A stretch of DNA of 64,000 nt from Mycobacterium paraseoulense. Lineage in GTDB: Bacteria > Actinomycetota > Actinomycetes > Mycobacteriales > Mycobacteriaceae. Where the stretch lies: positions 62,001-126,000 of the forward strand of contig NZ_AP022619.1 of NCBI RefSeq assembly GCF_010731655.1, read 5' to 3'. The number at the start of each line of letters is the position of its first letter. The first letter of the stretch is position 1. Shown one piece after another: positions 9,441 to 18,482 of the stretch. A model generated the notes under the pieces. That model was given only the letters and a program-made list of their open reading frames with translations. It searched no databases and had not been told where the DNA came from. The position numbers and the translations under genes are program-made.

Positions 9441-10055
9441 CTAGGAGGACGACGAGGGCGGGGGTGCCGGATACACGGTCAGTTCGCCGGCCAGCACGGG
9501 CTTGCCGGTCGAAACCTCCCACGGCATGCCCGGCGCCCAGCGCTCGAACGAGAGCAGCGCCGACTCGTCGGCGTTGGCGCAGTCGACGAACTCCATCTCG
9601 CCGCCCGCCGGCAGGCCCGTGGTGCCCTCGGTGGTGAACGAGGCGCGACCGCGTTCGGACTCGTGGAACGTCACCCCGTCGACGACGTAGGAGTCACCCG
9701 GCTGCAGCCCAACGTCCTTGCGGCTGACCCACATCGCCAGCTCGAGGCGCCCGTCGTCCTCCTCGACACTGAACCAGATCGGCTGGTCGCCGCCCTCGAG
9801 CAGGTGCTCCCACCACACGAACGGGCCCTCGCGGTACGTCACCGATCCGCGGACCACGTAGTCGACGCCGCCGTAGCTGACGATGGCGCCGGGCCCGAGC
9901 TGGCGGGGGCCGAACTCCGGCATCGCGTTGAACGAAAGGGGGTCCTGGCGCCCGCGCGGCGGGCCCGGCTGCTTGGGGCGCCGCAAAGCGATGACGAGGA
10001 CGACGATGGACGCGATGAACAGCACGATCGCGATAACGACCAGCAGTGATCCCAC
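9441..10055 (-). CDS. DUF4178 domain membrane protein
   Basis: 204 aa. One N-terminal helix at residues 3-26 (LLVVIAIVLFIASIVVLVIAL), then a beta-rich cytoplasmic domain with LGPGAIVSYGGVDYVVRGSVTY and WWEHLLEGG, characteristic of DUF4178. First gene of the minus-strand cluster, GTG start after GGAAGGG, divergent from ruvC across a 180-bp gap. Equivalent of Rv2597. DUF4178 domains occur with SpeE-like and DUF350 proteins in envelope-stress gene neighbourhoods; direct function is unknown. Confidence 0.82.
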   Translation of the reverse strand: MGSLLVVIAIVLFIASIVVLVIALRRPKQPGPPRGRQDPLSFNAMPEFGPRQLGPGAIVSYGGVDYVVRGSVTYREGPFVWWEHLLEGGDQPIWFSVEEDDGRLELAMWVSRKDVGLQPGDSYVVDGVTFHESERGRASFTTEGTTGLPAGGEMEFVDCANADESALLSFERWAPGMPWEVSTGKPVLAGELTVYPAPPPSSSS

Positions 10056-10203
10056 GCGAACCCTTCCGTTGCCACCTTGCTCGAGCGAACGTCGGCTAAA
10101 GCTAACAGCTTTTCGGTGGATTCGGCGCTGTAACGTCCCTACACGAATTGGGCGGCGGCGCCGCGTGTCCTCCGCGGAGCCGTCGGTCGCGACCGCTAGG
10201 GTA

Positions 10204-10219
10204 TCGAACAGCTGTTCTA
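10204..10219 (+). promoter_or_regulatory. LexA SOS box upstream of ruvC
   Basis: TCGAAC-AGCT-GTTCTA matches the mycobacterial SOS box TCGAAC-N4-GTTCGA at 11 of 12 fixed positions. It ends 16 bp before the ruvC ATG, just after a TAGGGT -10-like box (10197-10202), so bound LexA would block transcription of ruvCAB. ruvC is recalled as a member of the M. tuberculosis LexA regulon. Confidence 0.85.
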
Positions 10220-10235
10220 CAGGTGGGAGCGGGCA

Positions 10236-10790
10236 ATGCGGGTGATGGGCGTCGACCCCGGGCTGACCCGATGCGGATTATCGGTCGTGGAAAGCGGGCG
10301 CGGGCGCAACGTGGTCGCGCTGGACGTCGACGTGGTGCGGACCCCGTCGGATGCACCGCTGGCCAGGAGGTTGCTGGCCATCAGCGACGCCGTCGAGCAT
10401 TGGCTGGCCACCCATCAACCGGACGTCGTGGCGATCGAGCGGGTGTTCTCCCAGCTGAACGTGTCGACGGTGATGGGCACCGCACAGGCCGGCGGGGTGG
10501 TCGCGCTGGCAGCGGCCAAACGCGGCATCGATGTGCACTTCCACACGCCCAGCGAGGTCAAGGCCGCCGTCACCGGCAACGGCGCCGCGGACAAAGCTCA
10601 GGTTACCGCGATGGTCACGAAAATCCTTGCGCTGCAAGCCAAGCCGACGCCGGCCGACGCCGCCGACGCGCTGGCCCTGGCGATCTGTCATTGCTGGAGG
10701 GCGCCGATGATGGCCCGGATGGCGGCGGCCGAGGCGCTGGCGGCGCGGCAACGTCAGGCGTATCTGGCCAAGCTGAAGGCCGCTCGGTGA
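10236..10790 (+). CDS. ruvC: Holliday junction resolvase RuvC
   Basis: 184 aa RNase H-fold endonuclease that cuts Holliday junctions during recombinational repair. The acidic catalytic residues are in place: Asp7 ([11 protein letters not shown]), Glu68 (VVAIERVF), Asp141 and Asp144 (DAADALALA). ATG 10236 after GGTGGGAG. First gene of ruvCAB, overlapping ruvA by 4 bp (GTGA), with an SOS box just upstream. In H37Rv the vapBC40 pair lies between this gene and the DUF4178 gene, as I recall; it is absent here. Confidence 0.97.
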   Translation: MRVMGVDPGLTRCGLSVVESGRGRNVVALDVDVVRTPSDAPLARRLLAISDAVEHWLATHQPDVVAIERVFSQLNVSTVMGTAQAGGVVALAAAKRGIDVHFHTPSEVKAAVTGNGAADKAQVTAMVTKILALQAKPTPADAADALALAICHCWRAPMMARMAAAEALAARQRQAYLAKLKAAR

Positions 10791-11386
10791 TCGCCTCGGT
10801 GCGCGGCGAGGTGCTCGAGGTGGCGCTCGATCACGCGGTGATCGAGGCGGCCGGCGTCGGCTACCGGGTGAACGCGACACCGTCGACGCTGGCGACGCTG
10901 CGCACGGGGACCGAGGCCCGGCTGATCACCGCGATGGTGGTCCGCGAGGACTCGATGACGCTCTACGGGTTCCCCGACTCCGACAGCCGCGACCTGTTCC
11001 TGACGCTGCTGACGGTGTCGGGCGTCGGGCCGCGCCTGGCGATGGCGACGCTGGCCGTGCACGACGCCGCGGCGCTGCGGCAGGTGCTGCACGACGGCGA
11101 TGTCACCGCGCTGACCCGGGTGCCCGGCATCGGCAAGCGCGGCGCCGAACGGATGGTGCTCGAGCTGCGCGACAAGGTCGGTGCCGGCGCGGCGGGCGCA
11201 CCGGGCGGCGCGTCGGCGGTGAACGGGCATGCCGTGCGGGGGCCGGTGGTGGAGGCCCTGGTGGGCCTGGGCTTCGCGGTCAAGCAGGCCGAAGAGGCGA
11301 CCGACAAGGTGCTGGCCGCCGAGCCGGACGCGACGACGTCGGGTGCCCTGCGCGCGGCCCTGTCGACGCTGGGTAAGTCCCGATGA
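10787..11386 (+). CDS. ruvA: Holliday junction DNA helicase subunit RuvA
   Basis: 199 aa, starting at GTG 10787 inside the ruvC stop. Domains: N-terminal OB fold ([20 protein letters not shown]), tandem helix-hairpin-helix motifs ([14 protein letters not shown] and [19 protein letters not shown]) that bind the junction, an acidic-pin region between, and the C-terminal UBA-like domain ([18 protein letters not shown]) that contacts RuvB. The same frame is open far upstream, but no start there has a ribosome site and it would run through ruvC. Overlaps ruvB by 4 bp. Confidence 0.96.
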   Translation: MIASVRGEVLEVALDHAVIEAAGVGYRVNATPSTLATLRTGTEARLITAMVVREDSMTLYGFPDSDSRDLFLTLLTVSGVGPRLAMATLAVHDAAALRQVLHDGDVTALTRVPGIGKRGAERMVLELRDKVGAGAAGAPGGASAVNGHAVRGPVVEALVGLGFAVKQAEEATDKVLAAEPDATTSGALRAALSTLGKSR

Positions 11387-12441
11387 CCCGCGCCGGCGAC
11401 GACGACTTCGCCGACCGCGAGCTGTCCCCTGCCCTGGCCGTCGGGGAGGGCGACATCGACGTCAGCCTGCGGCCGCGCTCGCTGGGGGAATTCATCGGCC
11501 AGCCGCGGGTGCGCGAACAGCTCCAGCTGGTGATCGAGGGGGCCAAGAACCGCGGCGGCACACCGGATCACATCCTGCTCTCGGGTCCGCCCGGGCTGGG
11601 CAAGACGTCGCTGGCCATGATCATCGCCGCCGAGCTCGGGTCGTCGTTGCGGGTCACGTCCGGTCCGGCCCTGGAACGCGCCGGTGACCTGGCCGCCATG
11701 CTGTCCAACCTGGTCGAGCACGACGTGCTGTTCATCGACGAGATTCACCGCATCGCCCGGCCCGCGGAGGAGATGCTCTACCTGGCCATGGAGGACTTCC
11801 GGGTCGACGTGGTGGTCGGCAAGGGTCCCGGCGCGACGTCGATACCGCTGGAGGTGGCGCCCTTCACCCTGGTCGGCGCCACCACGCGGTCCGGCGCGCT
11901 GACTGGCCCGCTGCGCGACCGGTTCGGCTTCACCGCGCACATGGACTTCTACGAGCCCGCCGAGTTGGAGCTGGTGCTCGCCCGCTCCGCCGGCATTCTT
12001 GGCATCGAGCTGGGCGCGGAGGCGGCCGAAGAGATCGCCCGGCGCTCGCGCGGCACGCCGCGAATCGCCAACCGGCTGCTGCGCCGGGTCCGCGACTTCG
12101 CCGAGGTCCGCGCCGACGGGGTGATCACCCGCGACGTGGCCAAGTCGGCGCTGGCGGTCTACGACGTCGACGAACTCGGTCTGGACCGGCTGGACCGGGC
12201 GGTGTTGTCGGCGCTGACCCGCAGCTTCGGCGGCGGGCCGGTCGGGGTTTCGACGCTGGCCGTGGCCGTCGGCGAGGAGGCCGCCACCGTCGAGGAGGTG
12301 TGCGAGCCGTTCCTGGTCCGCGCCGGGATGGTCGCCCGGACGCCGCGCGGCCGGGTGGCCACCGCACAGGCGTGGACGCACTTGGGCATGAGCCCCCCGG
12401 CCGGGTTCACGGGGCTGGGGCAGGTCGGCCTGTTCGACTAG
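11383..12441 (+). CDS. ruvB: Holliday junction branch-migration ATPase RuvB
   Basis: 352 aa AAA+ motor that drives branch migration with RuvA. Walker A GPPGLGKT (68-75), Walker B LFIDEIH (117-122), sensor 1 in [11 protein letters not shown], sensor 2/arginine finger region in [18 protein letters not shown], and a C-terminal winged helix ending [12 protein letters not shown] overlaps the ruvA stop (ATGA). The C-terminus reads [16 protein letters not shown], typical of RuvB. Last gene of the SOS-controlled operon. Confidence 0.97.
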   Translation: MTRAGDDDFADRELSPALAVGEGDIDVSLRPRSLGEFIGQPRVREQLQLVIEGAKNRGGTPDHILLSGPPGLGKTSLAMIIAAELGSSLRVTSGPALERAGDLAAMLSNLVEHDVLFIDEIHRIARPAEEMLYLAMEDFRVDVVVGKGPGATSIPLEVAPFTLVGATTRSGALTGPLRDRFGFTAHMDFYEPAELELVLARSAGILGIELGAEAAEEIARRSRGTPRIANRLLRRVRDFAEVRADGVITRDVAKSALAVYDVDELGLDRLDRAVLSALTRSFGGGPVGVSTLAVAVGEEAATVEEVCEPFLVRAGMVARTPRGRVATAQAWTHLGMSPPAGFTGLGQVGLFD

Positions 12442-12454
12442 CCTCAGCGGGTCG

Positions 12455-12480
12455 CGACCATTATCAACGACCATTATCAA
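12455..12480 (+). repeat. perfect 13-bp tandem repeat after ruvB
   Basis: Two adjacent copies of CGACCATTATCAA (12455-12467 and 12468-12480) start 13 bp after the ruvB stop. The AT-rich arms stand out from the surrounding GC. They lie about 150 bp before the SigF-like promoter of the next gene and could be a small duplication or paired protein sites. Confidence 0.6.
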
Positions 12481-12632
12481 ATCGTGACCTGCCGGGTGAG
12501 CAATCGCCCGAAGGGGCGTTCGCCCCGACTCCGGCCCGCTCAAGAAGCCGCCACCAGGGATAACACCTCGCGGACCACGCCAGTCGTGCCGCAGTCCGGG
12601 TCGCACAGCAAACACCTAGGTGGTCAGCGGTC

Positions 12633-12657
12633 GGTTATGCGTGGGCCCCGCCGGGTA
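12633..12657 (+). promoter_or_regulatory. SigF-like promoter of first paralogous membrane protein
   Basis: GGTTA (12633-12637), 15-bp spacer, GGGTA (12653-12657). Mycobacterial SigF promoters have GTTT-like -35 and GGGTA(T/C) -10 boxes 15-17 bp apart. The -10 is 40 bp before the ATG at 12698. A matching element with the same spacer and further shared bases precedes the paralogue at 14038. Confidence 0.6.
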
Positions 12658-12697
12658 ACCAGGGTCACAGCAGCAATATCCGTTGAAGGAGATTCTC

Positions 12698-13366
12698 ATG
12701 AGGACCACGCGCCACGACTACGAACGCCCCCGCGCGCTGTACATGCCACGTTCCCGCGGCGCGCTGACGGGGCTACTTCTGATCCTTCTGGGGGCCTGGG
12801 GCGCATTGGTGCCGTTCTTCGGGGCCAACATCGACTGGGCCTACACGGCCGATCCGGCGTGGACGTGGACCGCGGCCAAGGGTTGGCTCGAGGTGCTCCC
12901 CGGCGCCGCTGCCGCGGCGGCCGGCCTGCTGGTGCTTCTCTCCGGCAACCGCGCCAACGCGGTGCTCGGTGGCTGGCTGGCGGTCGTTGCCGGCGCCTGG
13001 TTCGTCGTCGGCCGCGCCTTCGCGCCGACACTGGGCATCGGCGACGTCGGCCAACCGATGGCCGCGACGGACCTCAAACGCACCCTGCTCGAGGTCACCT
13101 ACTTCACCGGGCTGGGCGCGTTGATCGTGTTCCTGGGCGGGGCCGCGGTGGGGCGCCTGGCGGTTCGGCACGCGCGAGACGTAATGAGGGAACCGGCGGT
13201 GGCGGCCGACGCCGTGCCGGCGGGTGAACCCGCCGTGTACGACGAGACGCGCGGCGTGACCGCGGCACGCACGGACCGGGCGGAAGCCGAGCCCCGCGGG
13301 CGCGGCTTGTTCGGCCGGCGCGCCGGCGGCGGCCTGTTCCACCGGCACCACCACGCCGGCGTGTAG
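12698..13366 (+). CDS. four-helix membrane protein, paralogue 1
   Basis: 222 aa from ATG 12698, with GAAGGAG 7 bp upstream. Short cationic N-terminus containing MPRSRGALTGLLL, then four hydrophobic segments: about 26-46, 70-90, 95-112 and 138-158. The C-terminal 60 residues are charged and cytoplasmic, ending in a His-rich tail (HRHHHAGV). About half the residues of the membrane part are identical to the protein at 14038-14724, so this is a local duplication. No family recognised. It occupies the place where H37Rv carries PE_PGRS44. The SigF-like promoter suggests expression in stationary phase or under envelope or oxidative stress. A perfect terminator follows the stop. Confidence 0.75.
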   Translation: MRTTRHDYERPRALYMPRSRGALTGLLLILLGAWGALVPFFGANIDWAYTADPAWTWTAAKGWLEVLPGAAAAAAGLLVLLSGNRANAVLGGWLAVVAGAWFVVGRAFAPTLGIGDVGQPMAATDLKRTLLEVTYFTGLGALIVFLGGAAVGRLAVRHARDVMREPAVAADAVPAGEPAVYDETRGVTAARTDRAEAEPRGRGLFGRRAGGGLFHRHHHAGV

Positions 13367-13384
13367 TTACCCAGTCACGCGGGA

Positions 13385-13412
13385 GGTGCCGGCAGCCAAG
13401 GCTGCCGGCACC
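13385..13412 (+). terminator. strong intrinsic terminator
   Basis: Perfect 13-bp stem GGTGCCGGCAGCC / GGCTGCCGGCACC around a 2-nt AA centre (13398-13399), followed by TTTT. It lies 18 bp after the stop of the first membrane paralogue and separates it from the DUF1304 gene. Confidence 0.88.
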
Positions 13413-13522
13413 TTTTCGCGTTTAGGACGGTCGGAGCACCGCAGGTCGGTAAAGTCCACCGGCACACCGAGACACGCGGATGCCTACGTCGCGCTGCAGG
13501 CCTCGACGACCGAGGAGGAGCG

Positions 13523-13906
13523 ATGCTCACAGCCGGGCTGATATTCGCCGCATTGGCGGCGTTACTGCATGTGTACATCTTCGTGATGGAATCGTTGACC
13601 TGGACCTCGCCGCGCACCCGGGCCACTTTCGGCACCACGGCGGAGGAGGCCGAGACCACCAAGCTGCTGGCGTTCAACCAAGGCTTCTACAACCTGTTCC
13701 TGGCGGTGGTCAGCGGCGTGGGAATCGTTACGATTGCCTTGCGGCACAACGCCGTTGGTGCGGCGCTGATCCTGGCCGGCGTCGGGTCCATGGCCGCGGC
13801 CGCACTGGTGCTGCTGTTGTCGGCGCCGGCGAAGGCGCGGGCCGCCGTGACGCAGGGCGCCTTTCCGGTCATTGCGATCGTGCTGCTGCTCCTCGGGCTT
13901 CAGTAG
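13523..13906 (+). CDS. DUF1304 small integral membrane protein
   Basis: 127 aa, four hydrophobic helices (about 3-24, 52-72, 75-98, 106-126). The N-terminal MLTAGLIFAALAALLHVYIFVMESLTWTSP and FNQGFYNLFLAV are the conserved features of DUF1304. Function unknown. ATG 13523 after GAGGAG. It sits between the two SigF-promoted paralogues, each with its own signals, so it is probably a separate unit. Confidence 0.85.
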   Translation: MLTAGLIFAALAALLHVYIFVMESLTWTSPRTRATFGTTAEEAETTKLLAFNQGFYNLFLAVVSGVGIVTIALRHNAVGAALILAGVGSMAAAALVLLLSAPAKARAAVTQGAFPVIAIVLLLLGLQ

Positions 13907-13966
13907 TAACACCGGCCTCACCAGCCCCAATGGCCACGGCCGGGGGTGGCTTTCGACCGCCGGATG

Positions 13967-13991
13967 GGTTACGAGTGGAAACCGCCGGGTA
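13967..13991 (+). promoter_or_regulatory. SigF-like promoter of second paralogous membrane protein
   Basis: GGTTA (13967-13971), 15-bp spacer, GGGTA followed by C (13987-13992). The spacer shares GTGG and CCGCC at the same positions as the element at 12633-12657, so the promoter was copied with the gene or conserved by selection. The -10 is 46 bp before ATG 14038. Confidence 0.6.
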
Positions 13992-14037
13992 CCCATGGCG
14001 GGCCGGAAACAGGCCCGGTATTTAACGAGGGGATGTC

Positions 14038-14724
14038 ATGAAATACGCAGAAGACGGCCAACCCCGCGGGCTGAGCATGCCGCGTTCGCGCGGCGCGGTC
14101 AGCGGATTGCTCCTGGTCATTCTGGGGGCGTGGGGGGCGTTAATACCGTTTGTCGGACCGCGCTTCAATTTCGCCTACACACCTGACCGGGAGTGGGCGT
14201 GGAGTTCGGCTCGAGGGTGGCTCGAGGTTCTGCCGGGGGCCGCGACCGTGTTGGGCGGTCTCTTGTTGATCGTCGCCGGAAACCGCGTGGCGGCGATGCT
14301 GGGCGGCTGGCTGGCCGTCCTGGCCGGCGCCTGGTTCGTCGTCGGAGGTCAATTCGCGCCGCTGCTGGGCATCGGCTCCGCCGGTGACCCCGTCGCCGCC
14401 ACCGAGCGCAAGCGTGCGGTGCTCGAGGTCACCTATTTCTCCGGGCTGGGTGCGCTGATCATCTTCGTGGGCGGTGTGGTGCTGGCGCGCACCGCCGTGC
14501 GCCTGGCGCGTGACGTGCAACCCGTGGCGCCGGCGGCAGCCTCGGCGGCGCCGGGCGTGGAACCGTACCGGGAGTCGGTGTACGAGCCGGCCGAGGTGTC
14601 CTCGGGCGCGCTGACCAAGCCGCGTACGGCCGCCGACCCGGAGCCCAAGCGGGGATGGCGTCGCCAGCGCCCCGCGTCGGGTGCCAACGCCGCGTACCTG
14701 CGGTGGCCGCACCCCCAGCAGTAA
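14038..14724 (+). CDS. four-helix membrane protein, paralogue 2
   Basis: 228 aa, ATG after GAGGGGATGTC. Shares with the 12698 protein the stretch MPRSRGA-x-x-GLLL-x-x-LGAWGAL-x-PF, then FAYT, GWLEVLPGAA, GGWLAV-x-AGAWFVVG, LGIG and LLEVTYF/VLEVTYF followed by GLGALI. The four helices are at equivalent places and the C-terminal cytoplasmic tail differs completely. No known family. The paralogue pair plus shared promoter architecture suggests two membrane stress proteins with diverged cytoplasmic tails. It converges on fadD9 across a long hairpin. Confidence 0.75.
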   Translation: MKYAEDGQPRGLSMPRSRGAVSGLLLVILGAWGALIPFVGPRFNFAYTPDREWAWSSARGWLEVLPGAATVLGGLLLIVAGNRVAAMLGGWLAVLAGAWFVVGGQFAPLLGIGSAGDPVAATERKRAVLEVTYFSGLGALIIFVGGVVLARTAVRLARDVQPVAPAAASAAPGVEPYRESVYEPAEVSSGALTKPRTAADPEPKRGWRRQRPASGANAAYLRWPHPQQ

Positions 14725-14741
14725 CGCGCTCTGACGCAACA

Positions 14742-14778
14742 GCAATCGCCCAGTCCCTCGCGGGGACTGGGCGATTGC
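14742..14778. terminator. bidirectional terminator hairpin
   Basis: GCAATCGCCCAGTCCC, 5-nt loop TCGCG, and its exact complement: a 16-bp perfect stem between the convergent stops of the membrane paralogue (14724) and fadD9 (14789). There is no clear T-run on either side, as is common for mycobacterial terminators. Confidence 0.8.
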
Positions 14779-14788
14779 CGTCTGGCGC

Positions 14789-17700
14789 TTACAGCAGTCC
14801 GAGCAGCTGCAGGTCGGTGATGTACTTCACGATGATCGGCGCCGAGACATGCGGAATGTCTTTGTCCGGGCCGATCTTCGCGTCCTGCACGGCGGCGCGG
14901 AAGCGGTCGGTCGGTGCCATCGACCCGTTGATCGGCTTCTCCGGCTCCTGGTAGTTGTGCAGCAGCGGCAGCAGCGAGTACTGGCGTTGCCGCTCGGGCA
15001 GGGTCCGCATCGCCTGTTCGAACCGCCGCAGCCATTCGCCGTAGTCGGCGACGCGCTGGATCCCGTAGCCCTCGTCGACCAGCCAGTCGACGTATTCGTC
15101 GAGACCGATGCCGTCGTCGTACGGATTCATCACGTGGTACGTCTGGAAGCCATCCCCGCTGGAGGCGTTGTCGAGCACCTGCGTGCCCAGCGTGGAGATC
15201 GCCGCGGCGACGAACTCGACCGGCAGCCCGTCGTAGTGCGCACGCTGGCGGTTGCCCTCGGCGTCCAGCTCGTAGAACGAACCGGGAGCGACACCGGTGG
15301 CGACCAGGCTCAGCATCAGCCGGGTGAACATGTCCGGCAGGTTGAGCTGACCCGCATAGCTGGTGTCGGCCAAAATCATGTCGCAGCGGAACACCGCGGC
15401 CGGCAGGCCGCAGAGGTCGTGCGCCTCGCGGAGCAGCACCTCGCCGGCCCACTTGCTGTTGCCGTAGCCGTTCGCGTAGCTGTCGTTGACCGCCCGCGTC
15501 GCGCTGATCTGCCGGATGTCGGCGTCCTCGACGAACTCGCCCGGCTTGATCTGGTCACCGACGCCGATCGTCGACACGTAGGCATACGGCTTCAGCCTGG
15601 TGGTCAGCGCGATCCGGATCAGTTCGGCGGTACCCAGCGCGTTGGGGCCGAACAGCTCGCTGTACGGCAGCACGTGGTTGACCAGGGCGGCCGGGTCGAC
15701 GATCAGGTCGACCGTGTCGGCCAGCCGCTGCCAGGTCTGCGGGTCCAGGCCGAGGTTGGCCTCGCCCTTGTCGCCGGCGATGACCTCGAGGTGGTCGGCG
15801 GCCAGTTCCCGGTAGTGCGCCACCAGCTTCGGGTCGCCTTGCGGAGAGCCGACGCCGAAGGTCTTGTCCAGCCGGGCCCGCGCCTCGTCGTCGGACTTGG
15901 CCCGCACCAGGGCGATGACCTTGCCGTCCACCATGTCCATGCGCTCGAGCCATTCCAGCGCCAGGTAGCGGCCCAGGAAGCCGGTCGCGCCGGTCAGCAG
16001 CACCGTCCGGACCTCGGTAGTGGGCCGCGGCAGGCTGGGTGCGGCGGCCAGCGTCTCGGCTTCGAGGAACTTGTCCAGGGTGAGGTCGGCAGCGCGCACC
16101 GTGGTGGCATCACGACCGTGCACCCCGCCATGAACGAAGGCGAACGTCGGCCGCTTGGTGCCCTGGCGCTCGCCCTCGATGTAATTGGCGATGGCCTGCA
16201 GGTCGCTGGCCGGGCTGACGATCACGCCCACCGGGACGTCGATGTCGAAGATCTCGCGCAGCAGGTTGCCGAACGTCAACGCCGACAACGAGTCTCCGCC
16301 GAGATCGGTGAAGTGCGCGTCGGGGGTCAACTCGGTGCTCGCCGTGCCCAGCATGGCCGCGGCGGCCCGGGTCACGGTCTGCAGCACGGGCGCGCTCGCG
16401 CCGTTGCGGCGCAACTCGGCCAGCTCGTTGGCCTGCCCCTGGGCCAGCTCGGCGTAGAGCTGTTCGAGCCGCTCGCCATAGTGCTGCTTCAGCTTCGGCC
16501 ACGCCAGCTTGCGGATCCCGGTCAGCAGACCGTTCTCCAGGCTGAACGGTGTGGTCTCGATGATGAAGTCGCGCGGCACCTCGTAGGACTGCAGGCCCGC
16601 CTGACGCGCGACGTTCTGCAGCGAGTCGGCGATCTTGCCCTTGAGCGTGTCGAGGTCCCAGCGCGCCAGGGCCTCTTGGGTGGGCACCACGACGGCCAGC
16701 AGGTACGGCTGCGAGCTGTTGCCGTAGACGTAGATCTGGCGGACCAGCGGGCTGTTGCCGAATTCGGCCTCCAGCTTGGCCAGGGTCACGAACTCGCCCT
16801 GCGCCAACTTCAGCACGTTGTTGCGGCGGTCGACGTACACCAGCTTGTCGGGTGCGACCTCGGCGAACACGTCGCCGGTCCGGTAGTAGCCGTCCTCGTC
16901 GAACACGTTGGCGGTGGTCTCGGCGCGCTTGTAGTAGCCGGGAAACATGTTCTCGGTCCGCAGCAACAGCTCGCCGCGCGGATACGGCCGGTCGGTGCTG
17001 AAGTAGCCCAGGTCCGGCACATCGACCAGCTTGTAGTCGATCACCGGCGGGCGCTGGATCTCGCCGTCGAACAGCACCATCCCGGCCTCGGTCGAGCCGT
17101 AGCCGTCCGTCAGGTGCATCTCGAGCAGGGACTCCACCCAGGTGCGCAACTCCGGTGAGGTGGGGGCCGAGCCCGTCATCGCGAAGATGAACCGCCCGCC
17201 CAGCAGGTACTGCCGCTGCTCGGCGAGCACCTCCGCCTCGATGGCTGTCCGGTCGGCACCCTCGGTCAGTCGCCGCTCGACCTGGCGCTGGAATTCGCCG
17301 AACAGGGTCTCCCAGATGCGCGGCACGAAGTTCAGCTCGGTGGGCCGCACCAGCTCGAGGTCTTCCAGCAGCGTCGACAGGTCGCTCTTCGCGGCGAAGT
17401 AGGCGGTGCCGCCGTTGCCCAGCGTGCCGTACAGGATGCCGCGGCCCATCACGTGGCTCATCGGCATGAAGTTGAGGGTGATCGACGCGGCGCTTTCCCC
17501 GAACCAGTTCCTGCTGCCCCGGCGCCAGATCTTGGCCACGTTGCTCTGGGGGTACATCGCCCCCTTGGGTGCGCCGGTGCTGCCCGAGGTGTAGATCAGC
17601 AGGGCCAGGGGGTCGGAGCCCTCGCCGTCCGGCAGCGGCGTGTCCGGCAGCGCCCTGCCGCGCTCGAGCAGCTCGGCCAGCGTCTCCACCGCGACGCCGG

Positions 17701-18334
17701 CGCCCGCCAGCCGCGTGCGCGCGGTTTCCAGCGCCTCGCGCTCGTCGTCGACCTCGGGGTGGTAGTCGAACGCCACCAGCTTGGCGGGCCGGTGGCCGCT
17801 CAGAATCAGCTCCACGGCTTCGGGCAGCTGGTTCGCGCTGGCCGCGATCACGGTGGGCTCGGTCTCGGTGACAATCGACTGCAGCGAGGCCAGCGACGCG
17901 CTGGTCTGCAGCGGCACCGACACCGCGCTGATCGTCGCCAGCGCCATGTCGATGGTGGCGTAGTCGACGCTGTTGAAGCCCAGCACACAGACCCGGTCAC
18001 CGACGTGCACCTCGCCGTCGGCCCAGGCGCGGCCAAGCGCGGCGACCCGCTCGCCCAGCTGGCGATAGGTGATGGTCTCGAAGCGGGGGAGCAGCTCCAG
18101 CCGGGTGCGCCCGGTCGCCCCATCCTCGACGAATTCGACCACCCGGTGCGCCAGCGCGGGACGGTCGGCATACCCCTCGAGCACGGTGCGGATGACCTGC
18201 GGGAGTCGCATCCCGGGCTTCTCGACGGCGGCCTCGACCGCCGGGTCGGGGTGGGCGGCGGCGAACTGCGGGTCGTTGGCGGTCAGTTCCTCGATACGGC
18301 GCTCGAGCCGCTCGTCGCGATCAATGGTCGACAT
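14789..18334 (-). CDS. fadD9: carboxylic acid reductase (FadD9)
   Basis: 1181 aa three-domain enzyme that reduces carboxylic acids to aldehydes with ATP and NADPH. Adenylation domain about 1-640 with [11 protein letters not shown] (248-258) and GYGSTEAG (411-418); carrier domain with phosphopantetheine Ser682 in LGGDSLSAL; thioester reductase domain from about 775 with TGATGFLG (781-788) and catalytic Tyr957/Lys961 (YGNSK). It needs a phosphopantetheinyl transferase encoded elsewhere. The start is the ATG at 18334 ([14 protein letters not shown]), which matches known mycobacterial CARs and follows GAGGAAA; the frame is open 42 codons further. Downstream of gabT, 148-bp gap. Equivalent of Rv2590; natural substrate unknown. 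Confidence 0.96.
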   Translation of the reverse strand: MSTIDRDERLERRIEELTANDPQFAAAHPDPAVEAAVEKPGMRLPQVIRTVLEGYADRPALAHRVVEFVEDGATGRTRLELLPRFETITYRQLGERVAALGRAWADGEVHVGDRVCVLGFNSVDYATIDMALATISAVSVPLQTSASLASLQSIVTETEPTVIAASANQLPEAVELILSGHRPAKLVAFDYHPEVDDEREALETARTRLAGAGVAVETLAELLERGRALPDTPLPDGEGSDPLALLIYTSGSTGAPKGAMYPQSNVAKIWRRGSRNWFGESAASITLNFMPMSHVMGRGILYGTLGNGGTAYFAAKSDLSTLLEDLELVRPTELNFVPRIWETLFGEFQRQVERRLTEGADRTAIEAEVLAEQRQYLLGGRFIFAMTGSAPTSPELRTWVESLLEMHLTDGYGSTEAGMVLFDGEIQRPPVIDYKLVDVPDLGYFSTDRPYPRGELLLRTENMFPGYYKRAETTANVFDEDGYYRTGDVFAEVAPDKLVYVDRRNNVLKLAQGEFVTLAKLEAEFGNSPLVRQIYVYGNSSQPYLLAVVVPTQEALARWDLDTLKGKIADSLQNVARQAGLQSYEVPRDFIIETTPFSLENGLLTGIRKLAWPKLKQHYGERLEQLYAELAQGQANELAELRRNGASAPVLQTVTRAAAAMLGTASTELTPDAHFTDLGGDSLSALTFGNLLREIFDIDVPVGVIVSPASDLQAIANYIEGERQGTKRPTFAFVHGGVHGRDATTVRAADLTLDKFLEAETLAAAPSLPRPTTEVRTVLLTGATGFLGRYLALEWLERMDMVDGKVIALVRAKSDDEARARLDKTFGVGSPQGDPKLVAHYRELAADHLEVIAGDKGEANLGLDPQTWQRLADTVDLIVDPAALVNHVLPYSELFGPNALGTAELIRIALTTRLKPYAYVSTIGVGDQIKPGEFVEDADIRQISATRAVNDSYANGYGNSKWAGEVLLREAHDLCGLPAAVFRCDMILADTSYAGQLNLPDMFTRLMLSLVATGVAPGSFYELDAEGNRQRAHYDGLPVEFVAAAISTLGTQVLDNASSGDGFQTYHVMNPYDDGIGLDEYVDWLVDEGYGIQRVADYGEWLRRFEQAMRTLPERQRQYSLLPLLHNYQEPEKPINGSMAPTDRFRAAVQDAKIGPDKDIPHVSAPIIVKYITDLQLLGLL

Positions 18335-18482
18335 AAACAGTTTCCTCGCAATGAAAGATGGTGAGTCATTTTGCGCCAATGCGCCGACTGATAGAACGTT
18401 AGCTAAAGTAACGGTATTCCACCATGACCGCGGCCCGGCCGGTGTTGTGAGATTGCCCACGCCGACCGTCGATGCGCCAGGT

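Noticed and set aside
12484..13227. Alternative plus-strand frame over the first SigF-linked gene
   Set aside because: It has no membrane segments or family pattern and lacks a ribosome site; the 12698 frame has both GAAGGAG and a paralogue.
14849..17158. A 769-codon open frame on the plus strand opposite fadD9
   Set aside because: Composition is the mirror image of a high-GC coding strand (Arg/Gly/Val/His-rich, no domain). fadD9 has full domain support over the same bases.
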